From JBCCRH01 sp039208045 (lineage in GTDB: Bacteria; Bacteroidota; Bacteroidia; Chitinophagales; Saprospiraceae): DNA of 41,654 nt. The notes under the pieces are model-generated. The model saw only the letters and a list, made by a program, of their open reading frames with translations. It was not told the origin of the DNA and did not search any database. The position numbers were made by a program, and so were the translations under genes. The stretch spans positions 1-41,654 of the forward strand of contig JBCCRH010000005.1 of the NCBI GenBank assembly GCA_039208045.1. Reading direction: 5' to 3'. This document shows positions 34,024 to 41,412 of this stretch, piece after piece (position 1 is the stretch's first letter; every line of letters starts with the position of its first letter).

Positions 34024-35373
34024 CTATGCTGCTGGCTGAGGGTCATTGATGGAGCCTTCGGCCGCCTGCACTTTCACGCGCATCAGTAGAATGATTCCAA
34101 CGATAAAAAAGATACCCAGGGCCAACAAGCTTACGCGCATATCGCCCGTAATTTGATCGAGAAAGCCAAAGAGAAACGTACCACCGATAATGGCTACTTT
34201 TTCCAATACATCATACATGCTGAAGAAAGAAGTCGTATCCTCTGTTTTTTCTGGTAGTAGCTTAGAATAAGTCGAACGAGATAGGGCCTGCACACCTCCC
34301 ATTACCAAGCCCACTGCTGCCGCGATGGTATAGAAATGCCCTTGCTCTTGCACAAAATAAGAGACAAAACAGATAAGCATCCAAACCAAAAGAATAACCA
34401 CTAGCGATATTCGATTGCCCCACCGGTCAGAAACTTTTGCAAATAAATAAGCCCCTACAATAGCCAGAAATTGTAGTACTAAAATGATCCCGATCATTTG
34501 CTGCGTAGAAAAGGCCAGCTCTTTTTCTGCAAAGGTAGACGCCATAAATAGTACCGTTTGCGCCCCAGCGCTATAAAACAGAAAGGAAAGTAGAAAGTAC
34601 TTCATATTAACCTGCGTGCGGATGAAATGCCACACTTTTAGTAGCTCTTCTGTTCCTTTGCGCATTAGATTTTCCTGCGGTTTTTCTTTTGAATCATCCG
34701 GCAATACCCGAAACGGGATGAGTGAAAAGCCAATCCACCAAACGCCCACCATCAGAAAGGCGATGCGTACCGCCAAGCCATCGTCCGTAATGCCGAACCA
34801 ATGGGGATTCATAATGACTACCAAATTAGCCACCAATAAAATCACACTGCCGATATAACCATAAGCAAACCCCTTGGCGCTGACCGAGTCATAGCGGTCT
34901 TCTGTGGCTATTTCTGGAAGGTACGAATTGTAAAAGACCAAGGCCCCAGCATACCCAATTAGGCCAACCACAAAGGCAATAGTACCCAAGAGCAACTGGC
35001 TCAAGTTGTAGGCGTCGCTCGCCCCTTCTTGCATGCCATCAAAGAGGAAGAGCGTCAGACAGCCCCCTGCGCCCATGTAGGTAAATAGCTTTAAGAAAAA
35101 CTTCTTTTTACCCCCATAATCGGCAATGCCCGAAAGCAAGGGCGATACAATAGCTAATAGCAGGTAGGCAAATGAAATAGCAAAAGCATAGAGCGCACTG
35201 TTAGAAAGCTGCATGCCAAATAAATCTACTTCATTAAAAGTTACGTTGATATAATAAGCAGGAAATATAGCTACCGTAATGACCAATGCAAATGCAGAAT
35301 TCGCCCAATCAAAGATCGACCACGCATTGATCATCCTTTTATCGTTTAAAGGAACAACTGGAATTGTACTCAT
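34024..35373 (-). CDS. UMF1-family MFS transporter
   Basis: The 449-residue membrane protein has about twelve transmembrane helices. INAWSIFDWANSAFALVI is the conserved start of the UMF1 (Atg22-like) family of major facilitators, and PLLSGIADYGGKKKFF is the MFS loop 2-3 motif. YNSYLPEIATEDRYDSVSAKGFAYGY and VQALSRSTYSKLLPEKTEDTTSFFSMYDVLEK are further family blocks. In yeast Atg22 exports amino acids; the bacterial substrate is not known. It is convergent with the M24 gene, separated by the MITE-like element. Confidence 0.9.
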   Translation of the reverse strand: MSTIPVVPLNDKRMINAWSIFDWANSAFALVITVAIFPAYYINVTFNEVDLFGMQLSNSALYAFAISFAYLLLAIVSPLLSGIADYGGKKKFFLKLFTYMGAGGCLTLFLFDGMQEGASDAYNLSQLLLGTIAFVVGLIGYAGALVFYNSYLPEIATEDRYDSVSAKGFAYGYIGSVILLVANLVVIMNPHWFGITDDGLAVRIAFLMVGVWWIGFSLIPFRVLPDDSKEKPQENLMRKGTEELLKVWHFIRTQVNMKYFLLSFLFYSAGAQTVLFMASTFAEKELAFSTQQMIGIILVLQFLAIVGAYLFAKVSDRWGNRISLVVILLVWMLICFVSYFVQEQGHFYTIAAAVGLVMGGVQALSRSTYSKLLPEKTEDTTSFFSMYDVLEKVAIIGGTFLFGFLDQITGDMRVSLLALGIFFIVGIILLMRVKVQAAEGSINDPQPAA

Positions 35374-35486
35374 GTTTTTGTTTTATATGTTTGACAACAT
35401 AGACCGCCCAATATAACTAAATATTCAATAGAAATAGTATATCGAGTGAAAAGGGGCTTCTCGTAATAAAGGGATGTAATCGCTAG

Positions 35487-35494
35487 TATATTTG
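35487..35494 (+). promoter_or_regulatory. Candidate -7 box upstream of the RimK-like gene
   Basis: TATATTTG fits TAnnTTTG and lies 97 bases before the ATG at 35,592. A strong AAGGAGGTG at 35,522-35,530 is too far from that ATG to serve it and has no start codon of its own. The rest of the 218-base gap shows nothing further. Confidence 0.35.
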
Positions 35495-35591
35495 GTATTT
35501 CTTAGGGTTTTACAATAAAAATAAGGAGGTGTTCCATCTAAGCCCAAAAAATTAGGAATAGATCACTAGATATTGCCTACCTTAAAGCACT

Positions 35592-36491
35592 ATGAATATT
35601 GTGATCTTATCGAAAGGACCTACGCTATATTCTACCCAAAGCTTGGCTAAAGCCGCTCAAAAACGAGGCCATACCGTAAAGGTATTGGACTATGGCCGGT
35701 GTAATCTGTTTATCGAAAAAGGGAATATCAAAGTGTATTACGAGCACGCCATACTAGATAACATTCATGGAGTTATTCCCCGTATTGGCGCATCGGGTAC
35801 GGCTCAAGGGGCAAGCATTATCACCCAATTTGAAGCACTTGGCGTACCCACCACCATCAGTGCTATGCCCCTTTTGGAAGTGCGCGATAAGTTGCATTGT
35901 TTGCAAAAGTTGAGTCAACATAGCATCCCAACACCCAAAACGGTATTAGCTACCTTTGACACGCCCATTGTGAATTTAATCCATCAACTGGGTGGCTTCC
36001 CAATTGTGCTCAAGCTCTTGCAAAGTACGCATGGCGAAGGTGTATTTTTGGTCAATAACCTACCCCACCTGAAGGCTAGTATGAGCACCTTCCACCACTT
36101 GCAAGAACGCTTCCTCCTCCAAGAGTTTATCGCTGAAGCGAAAGGGCGAGATGTACGCGTGCTGATTGTAGCAGGCCAGGTGATCGCAGCAATGGAACGC
36201 CAAGCAAAGGCCGGAGAGTTTCGTTCCAATTTGCATCAGGGAGCTACAGCTGCCCCTACAGCGCTTACCGCTTCAGAGGCAGAACTCGTCAAAAAAGTAA
36301 TGCAAATCCTGAAGCTTGAAGTGGCGGGGATTGACCTTTTACGCTCCAATCGCGGCCCGCTTATTCTTGAAGTTAATGCTTCGCCAGGCCTAGAAGGGAT
36401 CGAAGCAATTACCGGCATTGATGTAGCAACCAAGATCATTGAAGTCTTAGAAGCTAAGCATCGTACAGCTACCGCCACTTCTGTAAAATGA
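35592..36491 (+). CDS. rimK: RimK-family ATP-grasp alpha-L-glutamate ligase
   Basis: RimK enzymes add glutamate residues to the C-terminus of ribosomal protein S6 or make related peptides. The 299-residue protein has the RimK N-terminal domain with VIPRIGASGTAQGASIITQFEALGV. The ATP-grasp region carries RDKLHCLQKLSQHSIPTPKT and FPIVLKLLQSTHGEGVFLV, and GRDVRVLIVAGQVIAAMERQ follows. The catalytic end is ILEVNASPGLEGIE. The RimB-type zinc protease that often neighbours rimK is not present. An intrinsic terminator follows. Confidence 0.9.
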   Translation: MNIVILSKGPTLYSTQSLAKAAQKRGHTVKVLDYGRCNLFIEKGNIKVYYEHAILDNIHGVIPRIGASGTAQGASIITQFEALGVPTTISAMPLLEVRDKLHCLQKLSQHSIPTPKTVLATFDTPIVNLIHQLGGFPIVLKLLQSTHGEGVFLVNNLPHLKASMSTFHHLQERFLLQEFIAEAKGRDVRVLIVAGQVIAAMERQAKAGEFRSNLHQGATAAPTALTASEAELVKKVMQILKLEVAGIDLLRSNRGPLILEVNASPGLEGIEAITGIDVATKIIEVLEAKHRTATATSVK

Positions 36492-36532
36492 ACAAATGGT
36501 GCCTAGAAAAATGTTTACATTTACGTGTTAGA

Positions 36533-36561
36533 GCCTGTCAGCAGTGTTGGCGGGCTTTTTT
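36533..36561 (+). terminator. Rho-independent terminator after the RimK-like gene
   Basis: GCCTGTCA (36,533-36,540) pairs with TGGCGGGC (36,548-36,555) using two G-T wobbles, with a 7-base loop, and is followed by six T residues. It lies 42 bases past the rimK stop and just before the LOG-family gene, so the two genes are probably separate transcripts. Confidence 0.7.
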
Positions 36562-36576
36562 GTCGTAAACAATTAA

Positions 36577-37305
36577 ATGGTAAAGATGAGTGAAATAGTA
36601 GAACAACCCAAACACCCAATGAAACCGTGGGGCAAAGTCGTGAAGGGAGAAAATTCTTGGACGATGTTCAAGGTACTTTCAGAATTTGTAAAAGGATTTG
36701 AAACACTGAATAAACTAGGCCCTTGTGTCAGCATCTTCGGCTCTGCCCGAACCAAGCCAGACCACCCTTATTACAAACTAGCAGTGGATATTGCACGCTT
36801 ATTAACAGATGAGGGCTATGGTGTGATTACCGGTGGTGGGCCAGGTATTATGGAGGCGGGTAACAAAGGGGCGCATATTTATGGCGGAAGGTCTGTCGGA
36901 TTGAACATAGACCTGCCCTTTGAGCAAGGCCACAATCAGTATATTGATTACGATAAAAATTTGAGCTTTCAGTATTTCTTTGTCCGCAAAGTGATGTTCG
37001 TCAAATATGCGCAGGCATTTGTGGCGCTGCCCGGGGGCTTTGGTACGATGGATGAGCTATTTGAAGTGCTGACCTTGGTGCAGACCGGGAAGATTTCCAA
37101 AGTGCCGATTATTCTGGTAGGCTCTGAATTCTGGGGCGGCATGCGGGAGTGGATTATCAATGTCATGCTAGAGCGAGAAAGTAATATCAGCCCTGGCGAT
37201 ATAGATTTGATTCCTATCACTGATGATCCACAAGAGGTGGTACGCATCGTCAATGCCTTTTATAAAGAGGGAACTGCTGAGCTTACGCCGAATTATGAGT
37301 TGTAG
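36577..37305 (+). CDS. LOG-family protein (TIGR00730)
   Basis: LOG proteins are nucleotide 5'-monophosphate phosphoribohydrolases, first known from cytokinin activation and later as general housekeeping enzymes. The 242-residue protein has SIFGSARTKPDHPYY near the start. GGGPGIMEAGNKGAHIYGG carries the first nucleotide-binding loop, and PGGFGTMDELFE (residues 152-163) is the family signature with catalytic Glu. In-frame ATGs at 36,577 and 36,586 are both possible. The stop runs straight into a G-rich repeat array. Confidence 0.9.
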   Translation: MVKMSEIVEQPKHPMKPWGKVVKGENSWTMFKVLSEFVKGFETLNKLGPCVSIFGSARTKPDHPYYKLAVDIARLLTDEGYGVITGGGPGIMEAGNKGAHIYGGRSVGLNIDLPFEQGHNQYIDYDKNLSFQYFFVRKVMFVKYAQAFVALPGGFGTMDELFEVLTLVQTGKISKVPIILVGSEFWGGMREWIINVMLERESNISPGDIDLIPITDDPQEVVRIVNAFYKEGTAELTPNYEL

Positions 37306-37508
37306 GGGAGAGGTGGTTTAGGGGTTGGGGAGTTTAGGGGTTTTGGGGTGTCGGATTGTGGGTTTTGGATTATGGGTTTTGGATTATGGATTATGAATTA
37401 AAGTAACACAGAACTCGTAACTCGTCACCCGTCATCCAAAACTCCTAAACGCCCAAACTCGTCACCCGTCATCCAAAACCCCTAAACCCCTAAACGCCCA
37501 AACTCGTA
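37306..37508. repeat. Paired G-rich and C-rich repeat arrays (copy 2)
   Basis: From the LOG stop to about 37,400 the plus strand is G/T-rich, including four GGGG runs at 37,321-37,348 that form a canonical G-quadruplex motif. From about 37,410 to 37,508 it is the C/A-rich complement, with two direct copies of a unit that begins CTCGTCACCCGTCATCCAAA and runs to about AAACGCCC. A 15-base match makes the two halves inverted (37,332-37,346 against 37,473-37,487). 37,473-37,505 also matches 41,376-41,408 in copy 4 with one mismatch. The remaining spacer to the next gene has no recognised gene. Confidence 0.7.
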
Positions 37509-37611
37509 ATCCTCCCCTTCCTCCCCTCCAGTAATATCATTTAGTCTTTCTGTAAAATCTTTAAGTATCGTACCAGAGATAAGGGTAGTTTTGTAATCAA
37601 AAGAAAATATC

Positions 37612-38436
37612 ATGAGTAAAACCATTTTAATTACAGGCTCTAGTTCTGGTATCGGAAAGGCCACTGCAAAATTATTTCAAGCAAAAGGTTGGAATGTAGT
37701 AGCTACCATGCGTACACCTGAAAAGGAAGAAGAGCTGAATCAATTGGACCATGTATTGGTCACTCGACTAGATGTGCTTGACCTAGAAAGTATCGACCAT
37801 GCCCTGGCTGCCGGTATTGAAAAATTTGGGAAAATAGATGTCGTGTTGAATAATGCTGGATATGGCTTGATGGGTACTTTCGAATCTGCTAAGCGGGAAA
37901 GCATTATCCGTCAGTTTGGGGTGAATGTGCAAGGCCTTTTTGATGTTACGCAGAAAGCACTGCCACATTTTAGAGCGAATAAGAGTGGTATGTTCATCAA
38001 TATTTCTTCAATTGGTGGCAAAATGACCTTCCCTTTGATGCCGCTCTATCACTCCACGAAATGGGCTGTAGAAGGTTTCAGCGAATCATTAAGCTGGGAA
38101 ATGGCGCAAATTGGCGTGCAAGTGAAAATTGTGGAGCCCGGTGGTGTAGCTACTGATTTTGGCGGGCGCTCACTGGATATGCAGCACAACCAAGAGTTGA
38201 CCGAGTACAATGAATTTGTGACTCAATTTATGGCGTCTGTTGGCAAAATGATGGATCCGAGTCAATTGAGCACGCCCGAGCTAATCGCGGAAGTAATCTA
38301 TACTGCTGCTACTGATGGAACGAACACGCTACGCTACCGTGCTGGTGCCGATGCCGAGCAGTTACTCACCGCACGTAAGCATATGACGGATGAAGAATTC
38401 TTCGCCATGATGAAGACGAATCTGCAAATGAATTAG
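37612..38436 (+). CDS. Short-chain dehydrogenase/reductase
   Basis: The 274-residue SDR has the nucleotide loop TGSSSGIG at residues 8-15 and NNAGYG in the middle. The catalytic Ser is in INISSIGG and the YxxxK pair is Tyr146 and Lys150 (YHSTK). The C-terminus is unremarkable. The substrate cannot be told from sequence. The next gene, 34 bases downstream on the same strand, is an AraC-type regulator, and such SDR-AraC pairs are common in Bacteroidota. Confidence 0.92.
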   Translation: MSKTILITGSSSGIGKATAKLFQAKGWNVVATMRTPEKEEELNQLDHVLVTRLDVLDLESIDHALAAGIEKFGKIDVVLNNAGYGLMGTFESAKRESIIRQFGVNVQGLFDVTQKALPHFRANKSGMFINISSIGGKMTFPLMPLYHSTKWAVEGFSESLSWEMAQIGVQVKIVEPGGVATDFGGRSLDMQHNQELTEYNEFVTQFMASVGKMMDPSQLSTPELIAEVIYTAATDGTNTLRYRAGADAEQLLTARKHMTDEEFFAMMKTNLQMN

Positions 38437-38470
38437 CGGGAGTAGCCACCCAAAGGAAATTTAAACAAAT

Positions 38471-39388
38471 ATGGCCGAAACGATTACCCTTAGTTCCATT
38501 AACCAGATACATGAAGCCTTGGGCTTACCCAAGCCTAAGCACCCATTAGTGAGTGTGGTACATGCCCAAGAAATGCACGCCAAAACGGGGCTTCGAGCGA
38601 TTAAAATCGTTATGAACCTCTACCAAATTGTCTTGAAGCAAGGCATATGTGGCACGCTAAAATATGGCCGAAACTCCTATGATTATCAGGAGGGCACTCT
38701 AGTTTTCACCGCTCCTGGCCAGATATTAACGTACGAGAATACGGCTGAAGATCAGGATAATCGGCATGAAGGCTGGACCTTGCTTTTTCACCCCGACTTA
38801 ATCCGAAAATCGAGCTTGGCAGATAAGATTGATGATTATACCTTTTTCAATTACGACGTCCATGAGGCCCTACATGTATCGGATGAGGAGCGCATCACCA
38901 TTGAAGAGCTCTTGGACAAAATTGTCAAAGAATATAGCCAGAATTTAGATAAGCATAGTCAGCACTTGATCAATGCCAATATCCAGTTGCTCTTAGACTA
39001 TTGCCTACGGTTTTACGATCGTCAGTTTTATACACGAACTAACCTGAATACCGATGTTGTCTCTAAGTTTGAACGCTTACTGAAGGCTTATTATAAATCC
39101 GATCAGGTACCAGTGATTGGTCTCCCTTCGGTGCAGCACTGCGCTCAGAAGTTGCATCTATCGGCTAACTATTTGAGTGACCTCTTGAAGAAGGAAACTG
39201 GCAAATCGGCGCAAGAGCACATCCACTTATTTATTGTTGAAAAAGCCAAGAATAGCCTGCTTAATTCTTCTGAATCGATCAGCGAGATTGGCTATGCATT
39301 GGGATTTGAATATCCGCAACATTTTAGCAATCTCTTTAAGGCGAAGACGGGGTATAGCCCGAGGGCTTATCGGAGTTTGGGGAGGTAG
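38471..39388 (+). CDS. AraC-family transcriptional regulator
   Basis: The 305-residue protein has an N-terminal cupin-like sensor region. The C-terminal 95 residues form the double HTH of AraC, with VQHCAQKLHLSANYLSDLLKKETG as the first helix pair and ISEIGYALGFEYPQHFSNLFKAKTGYSPRAYR as the second. It probably regulates the SDR gene just upstream. The last codons and stop (SLGR) lie in the beginning of a G-rich repeat array. Confidence 0.9.
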   Translation: MAETITLSSINQIHEALGLPKPKHPLVSVVHAQEMHAKTGLRAIKIVMNLYQIVLKQGICGTLKYGRNSYDYQEGTLVFTAPGQILTYENTAEDQDNRHEGWTLLFHPDLIRKSSLADKIDDYTFFNYDVHEALHVSDEERITIEELLDKIVKEYSQNLDKHSQHLINANIQLLLDYCLRFYDRQFYTRTNLNTDVVSKFERLLKAYYKSDQVPVIGLPSVQHCAQKLHLSANYLSDLLKKETGKSAQEHIHLFIVEKAKNSLLNSSESISEIGYALGFEYPQHFSNLFKAKTGYSPRAYRSLGR

Positions 39389-39534
39389 GAGGGTGAGGGG
39401 TTTGAGGGTTGAGGAGTTTGAGGGTTTTGGGGTTTTGGAGTTTGAGGGTTTTGGGGTTTGAGAGTTTGGGGGTTTGAGGGTTGAGGAGTTTGGGGTTTGG
39501 GAGTTTTGGGTTAAGGGTTTTGGGTTAGGAGGTG
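39385..39534. repeat. G/T-rich repeat array at convergent gene ends (copy 3)
   Basis: About 150 bases on the plus strand of degenerate units such as GTTTGAGGG, GTTTTGGGG and GTTTGGGGG. It starts inside the last codons of the AraC gene and ends inside the last codons of the minus-strand response regulator gene. It shares an exact 22-base segment with copy 1. It carries many closely spaced GGG runs. Confidence 0.8.
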
Positions 39535-40787
39535 GAGAATTCTTGGTCGATGAAGGCGTGTAGGGCTTCGGCGCTTTCGAATTCTTCGAATAATTGTTGC
39601 CAACGAAGCTTGGGCGAAGCACTGGCGGGTACGACGAATTGCTCTACATCGGCTCGCGTAATACCTTTTCCGCTAAGGATAATGAGGCGTTCTACCACAT
39701 TGCGTAGTTCGCGAATATTTCCGGTCCAATTGAGTGCTTGGAGGCGAGTAATCGCGCTTTTATCTATCGCTTTTTTGCTCACCCCATACTCTTTACAGAT
39801 ATGCCCAATGAAGTGCTGAATGAGCAGTGGAATATCTTCTCGACGGTCATTCAAAGAAGGCACCTGGATGATAATAACTGCTAGTCGATGGTATAAATCT
39901 TCGCGAAAGCGGCCTGCTTCAATTTCTTGGCGCAGGTCTTTATTAGTGGCCGCCACCACGCGCACATCCACTTGAATTTCTTTATCGCCCCCTACTCTAG
40001 TGATCCGATTTTCTTGTAAGGCCCGTAGTACTTTTGCTTGCGCCGAAAGACTCATATCGCCGATCTCATCCAAAAAAAGCGTGCCGCCATTGGCTTGCTC
40101 AAATTTTCCAATGCGCTGTTTCACAGCCGAAGTAAACGCCCCTTTTTCATGTCCAAACAGCTCACTCTCAATCAATTCCGAAGGAATAGCCGCACAATTC
40201 ACCTCCACAATCGCTTTTCCTTTACGTCCACTCTTCTCATGCAACCATCTGGCTACCAGCTCTTTCCCAGTCCCATTCGGCCCCATCACTAGCACCCGCG
40301 CATCAGTCGGCCCCACCCGCTCAATCGTCTGCTTAATCTGTTCAATCCCCTCCGAAGCTCCAATAATTTCCTGCACTTTCGAGCGCGAAACCTTACGCTT
40401 CAATAGCTTCGTCTCTGTAACTAGCGACGACTTATCCATCGCATTGCGCAAGGTAATTAGCAAGCGATTCAAATCAGGTGGCTTAGCAATAAAATCGAAC
40501 GCCCCCTTCTTCACTGCCTCCACTGCCGTATCAATATTCGCATGCCCAGAAATCATCACCACCGGCACATCCGGCGCTAAAATCTGAAGGCGCTCTAGCG
40601 TTTCCATCCCATCCATCTTCGGCATCTTAATATCCAACAGGATCACATCAAACTTCCCCTTTTTCACCTTCACCAAACACTCCATCCCATCCGCTGCTTC
40701 TTCCACCTGGTACTTTTCAAATTCCAAAATTTCACGCATCGTCCGACGAATACTCCGCTCGTCGTCCACAACAAGAATCTTTGCCAT
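39525..40787 (-). CDS. NtrC-type sigma-54 response regulator without a DNA-binding domain
   Basis: The 420-residue protein has an N-terminal receiver domain with phosphoacceptor Asp52 (LLDIKMPKMDG) and a central AAA+ sigma-54 activator domain. Walker A is GPNGTGKE and Walker B GGTLFLDEIGD. The sigma-54 contact loop is GAFTSA where most have GAFTGA. The arginine-finger region and GNIRELRNVVERL are present. After IDQEF the frame reads STS and stops, with no Fis-type HTH. The last codons lie at the edge of the C/A-rich coding strand of array copy 3. No sensor kinase gene is adjacent in the window. Confidence 0.9.
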   Translation of the reverse strand: MAKILVVDDERSIRRTMREILEFEKYQVEEAADGMECLVKVKKGKFDVILLDIKMPKMDGMETLERLQILAPDVPVVMISGHANIDTAVEAVKKGAFDFIAKPPDLNRLLITLRNAMDKSSLVTETKLLKRKVSRSKVQEIIGASEGIEQIKQTIERVGPTDARVLVMGPNGTGKELVARWLHEKSGRKGKAIVEVNCAAIPSELIESELFGHEKGAFTSAVKQRIGKFEQANGGTLFLDEIGDMSLSAQAKVLRALQENRITRVGGDKEIQVDVRVVAATNKDLRQEIEAGRFREDLYHRLAVIIIQVPSLNDRREDIPLLIQHFIGHICKEYGVSKKAIDKSAITRLQALNWTGNIRELRNVVERLIILSGKGITRADVEQFVVPASASPKLRWQQLFEEFESAEALHAFIDQEFSTS

Positions 40788-41049
40788 AAGACTGCATTTA
40801 CTGGCTTACTTTAATTAATACTATCTATTGTACGGGAGTATTGGGGTTTTGTTTCAAGTCTTTGAGGGCAGCCTGTAGCGCTATCCACTACAACTCAGCA
40901 GCCCCAAGCCGTACAGCTGCTCTAGCCGTTAAGTAGTCTTCGCCATTCGGACTCAGCCTCCTCAACGTCTGCATCTGTTACTGCTTGGGGCCACTTCGTA
41001 CCGTTCCTATCGCTGCTGCAGCCTAGCACTTTCTCATACAAGGCATTCA
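40788..41049. other. Intergenic stretch with long-range inverted repeat
   Basis: No gene is seen in this region between the response regulator and the 55-bp repeats. GCCCCAAGC (near 40,902) and GCTTGGGGC (near 40,984) form a 9-bp inverted repeat around a loop of about 75 bases. The composition is GC-richer than the other spacers (GCTGCTGCAGCC, CAGCAGCCCCAAGCC). It may be part of the element that carries the tandem repeats. Function unknown. Confidence 0.35.
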
Positions 41050-41320
41050 CGCGAAATATTGGATATTACGGTGGTTCCGCTTGGGAATTTTCGTTATACT
41101 TACACGCAAAATATTGGATATTATGGTGGTCATGCTTGGAGGCCTTTGGTACGCTTGCTCGCGAAATATTTGGTATTACGGTGTTTACACTTGGGAATCT
41201 TTATTACACTTACGCGCGAAATATTGGATATTACGGTGGTCACACTTGAGGCCTTTGGTACGCTTGCTCGCGAAATATTGGATATTACAGTGCTCTTACT
41301 AGGCTTAAATATCCAATATT
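41050..41320. repeat. 55-bp tandem repeats, two alternating subtypes, with inverted end copy
   Basis: A 26-base core (CGCGAAATATTGGATATT then ACGGTGGT in the best copies) starts at 41,050, 41,105, 41,160, 41,215 and 41,269, so the period is 55 bp. The 29-base parts between cores alternate: type A (CTTGGGAAT ... ACTTAC) follows cores 1 and 3, type B (GGCCTTTGGTACGCTTGCT) follows cores 2 and 4. The reverse complement of the core, AATATCCAATATT, closes the array at 41,308-41,320. The period is not a multiple of 3, so it is unlikely to be coding. Confidence 0.8.
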
Positions 41321-41336
41321 AGCCACGCCCTTCGTC

Positions 41337-41412
41337 CCCCCGTCCCTCGCCCTCCTAAATTCGTCCCCCGTCCTCCCAAAACCCCTAAACCCCTAAACTC
41401 CCAAACTCCTCA
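41337..41412. repeat. C/A-rich repeat array (copy 4)
   Basis: The plus strand is C/A-rich with CCCCTAAA and CCCAAA units, so the G-rich strand is the minus strand, which is also the coding strand of the amidohydrolase. It overlaps that gene's 3' end and provides its stop codon. It shares 33 bases with copy 2, with one mismatch. Confidence 0.75.

Noticed and set aside
35522..35530. Strong Shine-Dalgarno-like AAGGAGGTG
   Set aside because: No start codon follows at a useful distance; the rimK ATG is about 60 bases further on.
39227..39622. Minus-strand Pro/Thr/Ser-rich ORF across the array
   Set aside because: Its composition is simply the translation of the C/A-rich strand of the repeat array, and it overlaps two real genes.
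41050..41294. Repeat of 26 bases with 29-base spacers that resembles a CRISPR array
   Set aside because: The spacers recur as two alternating near-identical types and the repeat drifts between copies; there are no cas genes nearby.
41059..41322. Open frames across the 55-bp repeats that could encode a repeat protein
   Set aside because: The period is not a multiple of three, so the translated repeats shift frame and no consistent peptide repeat exists.
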